A stretch of DNA of 38,229 bases from RGIG3009 sp045590415 (lineage in GTDB: Bacteria; Bacillota; Clostridia; Oscillospirales; Acutalibacteraceae). The translations under genes and the position numbers were made by a program. Below, in pieces: positions 33,669 to 38,229 of this stretch. The stretch spans positions 1 through 38,229 of the forward strand of contig JAZNRA010000033.1 in the NCBI GenBank assembly GCA_045590415.1. The letters run 5' to 3'. The notes beneath the pieces were generated by a model, which saw only the letters and a list, made by a program, of their open reading frames with translations, had not been told where the DNA came from and ran no database searches. Position 1 is the stretch's first letter. Each line of letters starts with the position of its first letter.

Positions 33669-33697
33669 AGTATACCAAAAGAATTCAAAAAAGTAAA
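33669..33697 (-). promoter_or_regulatory. Predicted tyrS promoter
   Basis: Minus strand -35 TTTACT (33692-33697), a 17-base spacer and -10 TATACT (33669-33674) preceded by TGG. It lies immediately after the HAD phosphatase stop and starts the T-box leader near 33662. Confidence 0.7.
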
Positions 33698-33700
33698 GAG

Positions 33701-34519
33701 TCAATTTACATCCTCATTTTTCAAAGCGGAAAGGATACAAGCAGCGCTCTCTAACACCAGATCCGGTTGATCTTCGGACGCTTCTAAAATATCGTACGTC
33801 GTTTCTCCGCTCATTACCAGGACCGCCAAAACACCGGCATTAAGCCCGCTCTTCACATCTGTATAAATACGGTCGCCGACCATAGCGGTATGGGCGGCAT
33901 CGATACCGGTTCGTTCCATAGCCAGTTGCGGCATCAGCGGGGACGGCTTGCCCACCGAAATCGGGCGCCGCTTTGATACGTTATACAGCATATCGCACAT
34001 ACTGCCGCAATCCGGCACGCTTCCGAAAGAAGTGGGACAAACGTAGTCAAGATTGGTGGCAATGTACGGAATGCCCGGACGCGTATGCAACAGTTTGGAA
34101 ATGTCATAAAGTTTTTGGAAGGTGAGTTCCGTATCGTTTCCCATAATGATGCAGTCTGTCTTTTCGAGATTCTCAGTCACGATAAACCCTTCGCGTCGCA
34201 ATTCTTCTTTTAAAGACTCTGTGCCGCACACGTACAATTGCGCGTCTGCGTGATGCAGTTTCAAATAATAGGCAACCGCTTGCGTCGACGTTAGAAAATC
34301 GTCGTATTCCGCCGCTATCCCCAACTTTTCAAGTTTTACGATATAATCCTTAACACTTTTTGAGGAGTTGTTTGTCACAAACAAATACCGTCTTCCGCTC
34401 TCGCGAATGACGCGTAACAATTCCTTGGTAAAATCGTACAGGTCGTTTTCAAGATACAACGTACCGTCCATATCAAATAAAAAGAGCTGTGTATTACGAA
34501 TACGGTCTTCAGCCGTCAT
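33701..34519 (-). CDS. HAD-IIA (NagD-like) sugar or nucleotide phosphatase
   Basis: A protein of 272 residues with the HAD fold: motif I FLFDMDGTLY (nucleophile Asp), motif II VTNNSS, motif III GKPSPLM and motif IV MVGDRIYTD. A C2-type cap lies between motifs II and III, placing it in the HAD-IIA group with NagD, AraL and phosphoglycolate/p-nitrophenyl phosphatases. The physiological substrate cannot be predicted; metabolite-damage repair is a common role in the group. The ATG at 34519 has GAGGTG at 6 bases. It has its own consensus promoter and precedes the tyrS unit. Confidence 0.92.
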   Translation of the reverse strand: MTAEDRIRNTQLFLFDMDGTLYLENDLYDFTKELLRVIRESGRRYLFVTNNSSKSVKDYIVKLEKLGIAAEYDDFLTSTQAVAYYLKLHHADAQLYVCGTESLKEELRREGFIVTENLEKTDCIIMGNDTELTFQKLYDISKLLHTRPGIPYIATNLDYVCPTSFGSVPDCGSMCDMLYNVSKRRPISVGKPSPLMPQLAMERTGIDAAHTAMVGDRIYTDVKSGLNAGVLAVLVMSGETTYDILEASEDQPDLVLESAACILSALKNEDVN

Positions 34520-34561
34520 CTGTATCACCTCATACCGAAAAGTCGTTTCGTCGTTATTCAA

Positions 34562-34590
34562 GCATATCATTTAACCCTTTTTGTGTCAAG
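34562..34590 (-). promoter_or_regulatory. Predicted promoter of the HAD phosphatase gene
   Basis: Minus strand perfect -35 TTGACA (34585-34590), a 17-base spacer and -10 TATGCT (34562-34567). Confidence 0.7.
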
Positions 34591-34605
34591 GCGAAAGAAA
34601 AGATT

Positions 34606-34632
34606 TGCACTATTCAGAAAATATGTTATACT
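34606..34632 (+). promoter_or_regulatory. Possible promoter of the PAP2 gene
   Basis: -10 TATACT (34627-34632) with an extended TG(T) just upstream; the best -35, TTGCAC (34606-34611), gives only a 15-base spacer. The extended -10 may compensate. Confidence 0.4.
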
Positions 34633-34664
34633 GTATAGCATGTTGCATCAGGAAGGAGCTTACT

Positions 34665-35594
34665 ATGTCATTTTTATACGCGTTGGAATCCATCCGTAAC
34701 TCCGTATTTGACGTGTTTTTCTCCATCGTCACGCTGTTTGGAGAAGAAACCATTTTTATGGCAGTCGGCATGATCGTGTTTTGGTGTATCAACAAGTACC
34801 AAGGTTATTTTTTGCTCTCCGTCGGTTTTTTGGGAACCGTTATAAACCAGTTTCTGAAAATACTGTTTCGCATCCCTCGTCCGTGGGTACGCGACCCCAA
34901 CTTCACCATTGTGTCATCAGCAGAAGACGCTGCCACCGGTTATTCGTTCCCGAGCGGGCACACGCAAACGTCGGTTGGATTGTTCGGCGGTATTGCCCGT
35001 TGGAATAAAAATACCTCTCTGCGTATCGCTATGATCGCCTTGTGTGTGCTGGTACCGTTTTCCCGTATGTATCTCGGCGTTCATACACCGGCAGACGTTC
35101 TCGTCTCTGTTGCTCTTGCTCTTTTGCTGGTGCTTGTGGGGTATCCTCTCTTTAAAAAAGCGGAAAACTCCCCAAAAACGATGTATACCATCCTTCTTGT
35201 CATGACAGCCGTCGTGCTTGCCTTCTTATGTTTTGTTTGTTTTTACCCCTTTCCTGCTGACGTCTATACTGAATCGGCTATTCATAATCTGGAATCGGCG
35301 CAAAAGAACGCCTTTACTCTAACCGGCTGTGCTGTCGGTCTCATCGTTGTCTACACGATCGACCTCAAATACACTCACTTTGACACAAAAGCCGTGTGGT
35401 GGGCACAACTGCTCAAAATTGTGGGCGGTCTCGCCGCGGTACTGATCGTGAAAGAACTGTTGCGCTCCCCACTTGAGTTTCTTATTCCGCACGTATTATG
35501 TGCACGGTTGGTGCGGTATTTCCTAATGGTGGTGGTCGGCGGTGCCTTATGGCCGATGACATTCAAATGGTTTGGAAAGCTTGGTAAAAAATAA
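34665..35594 (+). CDS. PAP2-family membrane phosphatase
   Basis: An integral membrane protein of 309 residues. The tripartite phosphatase signature is complete: K(x)RIPRP in KILFRIPRP, FPSGHTQT, and SRMYLGVHTPADV with the catalytic His and Asp. About seven or eight hydrophobic segments are present, including a C-terminal part (about 175-305) beyond the usual PAP2 core. Likely substrates are lipid phosphates such as undecaprenyl pyrophosphate or phosphatidic acid; the sequence does not decide. The ATG at 34665 follows GGAAGGAG. It is divergent from the HAD gene and convergent with the SGNH gene. Confidence 0.9.
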   Translation: MSFLYALESIRNSVFDVFFSIVTLFGEETIFMAVGMIVFWCINKYQGYFLLSVGFLGTVINQFLKILFRIPRPWVRDPNFTIVSSAEDAATGYSFPSGHTQTSVGLFGGIARWNKNTSLRIAMIALCVLVPFSRMYLGVHTPADVLVSVALALLLVLVGYPLFKKAENSPKTMYTILLVMTAVVLAFLCFVCFYPFPADVYTESAIHNLESAQKNAFTLTGCAVGLIVVYTIDLKYTHFDTKAVWWAQLLKIVGGLAAVLIVKELLRSPLEFLIPHVLCARLVRYFLMVVVGGALWPMTFKWFGKLGKK

Positions 35595-35599
35595 AAGAG

Positions 35600-35633
35600 A
35601 AGGAGTCAGCGTTTGCTGACTCCTTGTTTTTAT
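35600..35633. terminator. Terminator after the PAP2 gene, probably bidirectional
   Basis: Perfect 11 bp stem AAGGAGTCAGC/GCTGACTCCTT around GTTT (35600-35625), followed by GTTTTTATTT on the plus strand; the minus side has a shorter TCTCTTTTATTTTTT tract. Confidence 0.9.
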
Positions 35634-36700
35634 TTAGTCATCGCTTTAACAACCGGCTCCAACACGTTACAAACGGCATTCGCCATAGAAAAGAATCCCA
35701 GATCGGTAGGATGGCATCCGTCGACTGTTCCCTCATCCAAAGCATCTGCCATCAGGGTAGGCCCGTCAAGGAAATAGACGTTCTTATCCCCACGTTCAAG
35801 TGCGTGCTCATAGGTGGCACGAATAACCTCTAAACGTGCTATTTCACCGGGGCACAGATAATATACCGGTCTGGACATGATCAAGATTGGTATATCAGGA
35901 TGCGCGTCGCGGATGATCTTGAAAAAGCGTTCATGTGTTTCTTTAAGGTGTTCAGCATTGGCGGCATTGTGATCGTAATCCAACACAAACATCGACATAT
36001 CCAATGTTTTGATATACTCCGCCATCTCCGCTTCGCCTTTCGCACTGCCGGAGAAACCGAGGTTGATATGGTCCATGTTCAAACGGCGGGAAACAATATT
36101 GTCATAAATCATACCGGGGCGCGATGAACACCCGCCTTGCGTAATGGATGAGCCGTAAAATACGATCGGTTTTTCTATTGCATACGGTTCCGGCTCGTTA
36201 ACATCGGCGGATTTACTGAGCCCGATACACAGATCGCTGATCTCACTGTGACGCGGAAAATGGATCGTGATATCTCGAACTTCGGAAGTTCCCCAATCCA
36301 TGATGCTCTCGTATCCCGTTTTCATATCACAGGGCGGCAAAAAGGTCTTGACGTAACGTTCTTCACCCTCTTTACGAACATATAGATCAAAACCGCACGT
36401 CGCGGCACCGGCGCTTTGCGGGGAAGCGTATGCAATTTCCGGCATTTCGGCATGGATAGCCACATAAGGACTGTTGGTCTTAAAACGCACGCGGCCGCCC
36501 GTTGTTTTGGCGTGCAACGCCAGCACACCTTCGTTAGTAGCAGCCGCAACATGTTCCGGCAAACGACGGAACCTGCCATCCTCATAGATGAGGCCGTACA
36601 CTTTAAACGGCGCCTTCCGTACATCATAAAACGTGACGTCGTCTTTTTCAATCGTGGTTTCTACTTTAAAATTCGGGTCGATCTGTTCTAAAGTAGGCAT
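35630..36700 (-). CDS. SGNH/GDSL hydrolase with N-terminal GxDLY domain
   Basis: A protein of 356 residues without a signal peptide. The N-terminal beta domain (about 20-165) contains the GFDLYVR motif typical of the GxDLY domain, and the C-terminal domain (about 175-350) is an SGNH hydrolase: nucleophile Ser in YGSSITQGG, Gly in NLGFSGSAKGE, and the Asp/His pair in DGCHPTDLGF. The architecture is found in gut bacteria and is thought to deacylate carbohydrates or related esters; the substrate here is unknown. AGGGGAG precedes the ATG. It is divergent from nadE. Confidence 0.92.
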   Translation of the reverse strand: MPTLEQIDPNFKVETTIEKDDVTFYDVRKAPFKVYGLIYEDGRFRRLPEHVAAATNEGVLALHAKTTGGRVRFKTNSPYVAIHAEMPEIAYASPQSAGAATCGFDLYVRKEGEERYVKTFLPPCDMKTGYESIMDWGTSEVRDITIHFPRHSEISDLCIGLSKSADVNEPEPYAIEKPIVFYGSSITQGGCSSRPGMIYDNIVSRRLNMDHINLGFSGSAKGEAEMAEYIKTLDMSMFVLDYDHNAANAEHLKETHERFFKIIRDAHPDIPILIMSRPVYYLCPGEIARLEVIRATYEHALERGDKNVYFLDGPTLMADALDEGTVDGCHPTDLGFFSMANAVCNVLEPVVKAMTK

Positions 36701-36724
36701 GCAATCACTCCCCTATTTTTTAAA

Positions 36725-36753
36725 AGTATACCATGCGGCTTTTCGTCAGTCAA
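36725..36753 (-). promoter_or_regulatory. Predicted promoter of the SGNH hydrolase gene
   Basis: Minus strand -35 TTGACT (36748-36753), a 17-base spacer and -10 TATACT (36725-36730) preceded by TGG. Its -35 is two bases from that of the divergent nadE promoter. Confidence 0.75.
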
Positions 36754-36755
36754 CC

Positions 36756-36784
36756 TTTACTTCTCTTGTTTTTTGTGGTATACT
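36756..36784 (+). promoter_or_regulatory. Predicted nadE promoter
   Basis: -35 TTTACT (36756-36761), a 17-base spacer and -10 TATACT (36779-36784) preceded by TGG. It gives a leader of about 25 bases. Confidence 0.72.
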
Positions 36785-36815
36785 AACGATGATTTCTACT
36801 CTTGGAGGGCTCATG

Positions 36816-37547
36816 ATGTTTGATGCAATGAAGGTGAAAACCGATTGCGTGGAATGGATCCGCGCATTTTTTGAAGAGAATGGAAAAGACTGTAATGCCG
36901 TTGTGGGTATTTCCGGCGGTAAAGACAGTTCCATTGCCGCCGCGCTGTGTGTAGAAGCGCTTGGTAAAGACCGCGTGATCGGCGTCTTAATGCCGCAAGG
37001 TGAACAGCACGATATCGATATGGCATATCTGCTGGTGAACCATTTGGGAATTAAATATTATGTCGTCAACATCAAAAATACGGTAGACAGCATTCTTGCC
37101 GCTATGCCGAAAGATCTCCCACTTTCTGTACAAGCCAAAACCAACCTGCCGCCGCGCATTCGTATGTCTACTCTGTATGCGGTCAGCCAATCGGTAAACG
37201 GTCGTGTTGCCAATACTTGTAATTTGTCAGAAGACTGGGTTGGCTATTCCACACGCTACGGTGATGCCGCGGGTGACTTCTCCCCCATGTCGCATTTGAC
37301 CGTAACGGAAGTGAAAGAAATCGGCTATTTGTTGGGCTTGCCGAAGGAATTGGTCGATAAAACCCCCATCGACGGGTTGTGCGGGAAAACCGATGAGGAA
37401 AACCTCGGCTTCACCTACGCCGAACTGGACGTATATATCCGTACCGGCGTAATGGAAGATCCCGAAAAGAAGGCGCTCATCGATAAAAAGCACGCAGCGA
37501 ACCTCTTTAAACTGCAGCTGATGCCGAGCTTTAAACCGAATATGTAA
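36816..37547 (+). CDS. nadE: NH3-dependent NAD+ synthetase
   Basis: Last enzyme of NAD synthesis: it adenylates deamido-NAD with ATP and amidates it with ammonia. The protein has 243 residues and the single ATP-pyrophosphatase domain, with the P-loop GISGGKDSS near residue 30 and the later NTCNLSEDWVGYSTRYGD block. There is no N-terminal glutaminase (nitrilase) domain, so it must use free ammonia. The ATG at 36816 has GGAGG 7 bases upstream; one codon earlier is also possible. It is a single-gene unit. Confidence 0.95.
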   Translation: MFDAMKVKTDCVEWIRAFFEENGKDCNAVVGISGGKDSSIAAALCVEALGKDRVIGVLMPQGEQHDIDMAYLLVNHLGIKYYVVNIKNTVDSILAAMPKDLPLSVQAKTNLPPRIRMSTLYAVSQSVNGRVANTCNLSEDWVGYSTRYGDAAGDFSPMSHLTVTEVKEIGYLLGLPKELVDKTPIDGLCGKTDEENLGFTYAELDVYIRTGVMEDPEKKALIDKKHAANLFKLQLMPSFKPNM

Positions 37548-37550
37548 AGG

Positions 37551-37578
37551 AAAAGCACTTGCCGCGGCAAGTGCTTTT
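37551..37578. terminator. Bidirectional terminator after nadE
   Basis: A 28-base perfect palindrome with arms AAAAGCACTTGCCG and CGGCAAGTGCTTTT. It follows the nadE stop by 3 bases and serves the convergent glycoside-hydrolase-like gene as well. Confidence 0.9.
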
Positions 37579-37594
37579 TGTTGCGTAATATTGT

Positions 37595-38229
37595 TTATCG
37601 AACGTTGCCCCATTTATCAACCGATTTGACCTCGTATTTGGCCTTCGAATCGGAAATAACGGTGGACAGCGCAACGGTCGAGGCGATCTGCTTTCCATTT
37701 GAAAACACGCGATAGTAGCAGTGTTCGCTATCCGGAGAAGCGTTCCAAGTTAAGGTGTTTCCTTTTACCCGAACGCCCGTAATCTTTGAAGGTGTTCGGT
37801 CCACGTAATCGGTCGTCAGAATCACCAAGGATTTGGGCGGCAGCGTAACTGTCAGATTTTCCTCATTAAGAACCACCAAGTCACTGTACGGCTGTAAGTC
37901 GTTAAAATCGTTATACGGGACGTTATCCGCCTCGTAAACGTACATTCTGGCGGGTTGTTTGCAATTGTAATCGAGGGAGAGCTGTGTTTCCGCCGCCTCG
38001 TCCTTCCAATTCAGCACGGCAATACTCACGGCAGCCTCATCGGTACTGACGGCACAGCAACGGACGTTCTCATCATCCCATTCAGCGTTAAATACACGAG
38101 TGCCTTTTTTAAACAATTTCGCCATGTAACCCAGCGTATACAGACTGGCATGTGAACGATAATCTTGTTGCTCGTCACACCACCGAATCAAACCGTTTTT
38201 ATTGTAACGGAATTCCAGTCCGTGACCGG
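37595..38229 (-). CDS. C-terminal part of a probable glycoside hydrolase (cut by window edge)
   Basis: The reading frame is open through the right edge, so about 211 C-terminal residues are seen and the catalytic core is outside. The visible part has a beta-sandwich-like segment typical of the end of clan A hydrolases (YTLGYMAKLFKKGTRVFNAEW, VSIAVLNWKDEAAETQLSL, LPPKSLVILTTDY), followed by a fibronectin III-like domain of about 65 residues (PSKITGVRVKGNTLTWNASPDSEH) ending at the stop. The family and substrate cannot be named from this piece, and no catalytic residue is visible. Confidence 0.7.
   Translation of the reverse strand, partial: GHGLEFRYNKNGLIRWCDEQQDYRSHASLYTLGYMAKLFKKGTRVFNAEWDDENVRCCAVSTDEAAVSIAVLNWKDEAAETQLSLDYNCKQPARMYVYEADNVPYNDFNDLQPYSDLVVLNEENLTVTLPPKSLVILTTDYVDRTPSKITGVRVKGNTLTWNASPDSEHCYYRVFSNGKQIASTVALSTVISDSKAKYEVKSVDKWGNVR

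Noticed and set aside
1..38229. CRISPR arrays, insertion sequences, prophage, tRNA or rRNA genes
   Set aside because: No regular short direct repeats, transposase, integrase, phage structural genes or tRNA-like folds were found.

Overview
The window looks like chromosomal DNA of an anaerobic gut-type Firmicute, most likely class Clostridia near Oscillospirales/Ruminococcaceae (placement is inference). The signs are an IspH fused to ribosomal protein S1, a tyrosyl T-box leader, RNase J plus GdpP instead of enterobacterial equivalents, AckA, TmcAL, and a very large VWA/pilin-type surface protein with a sortase signal. Nearly all genes are housekeeping. There is no phage, transposon, CRISPR array, tRNA or rRNA.

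Layout. 1-7 kb: a 2080-residue wall-anchored adhesin behind a TetR-type regulator gene (17 bp gap). 7.2-9.9 kb: rlmH, the WalJ/YycJ-type hydrolase and murA. 10-16.8 kb: a LUD-domain gene and rpiB, then an operon reading rpiR-like regulator, HI0933-type flavoprotein, cmk, plsC, ispH-rpsA. 16.8-18.9 kb: a compact three-gene unit of a DUF5685-type protein, a Cys-tailed J-domain protein and a small membrane protein. 19-21.8 kb: a DUF378 protein, ackA, and the divergently expressed tmcAL. 21.9-31.4 kb: a long core operon reading rnj, gdpP, rplI, dnaB, tilS, hpt, ftsH. 31.7-38.2 kb: rnhA, tyrS with its T-box, a HAD phosphatase, a PAP2 phosphatase, a GxDLY/SGNH hydrolase, NH3-dependent nadE, and the C-terminal end of what is probably a secreted glycoside hydrolase, cut by the window edge.

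Expression signals are unusually readable. Many intergenic gaps hold a sigma-A type promoter with 16-18 bp spacing, and four of them share the 9-mer TGGTATACT. Convergent gene pairs share compact bidirectional terminators.

Most interesting points: (1) the DUF5685-type protein carries two acidic motifs that, by eye, match both Asp-rich motifs of squalene/phytoene synthases, and it is translationally coupled to a Cys-rich-tailed J protein and a membrane protein, so this trio is the best candidate for an undescribed system; (2) FtsH has a perfect EF-hand loop pattern in its extracytoplasmic domain; (3) tilS is broken by a one-base frameshift; (4) the rnj 5' leader can form two mutually exclusive helices; (5) the ackA and tmcAL promoters face each other with -10 boxes two bases apart; (6) a perfect palindrome containing a consensus DnaA-box sequence sits on the predicted murA start site.
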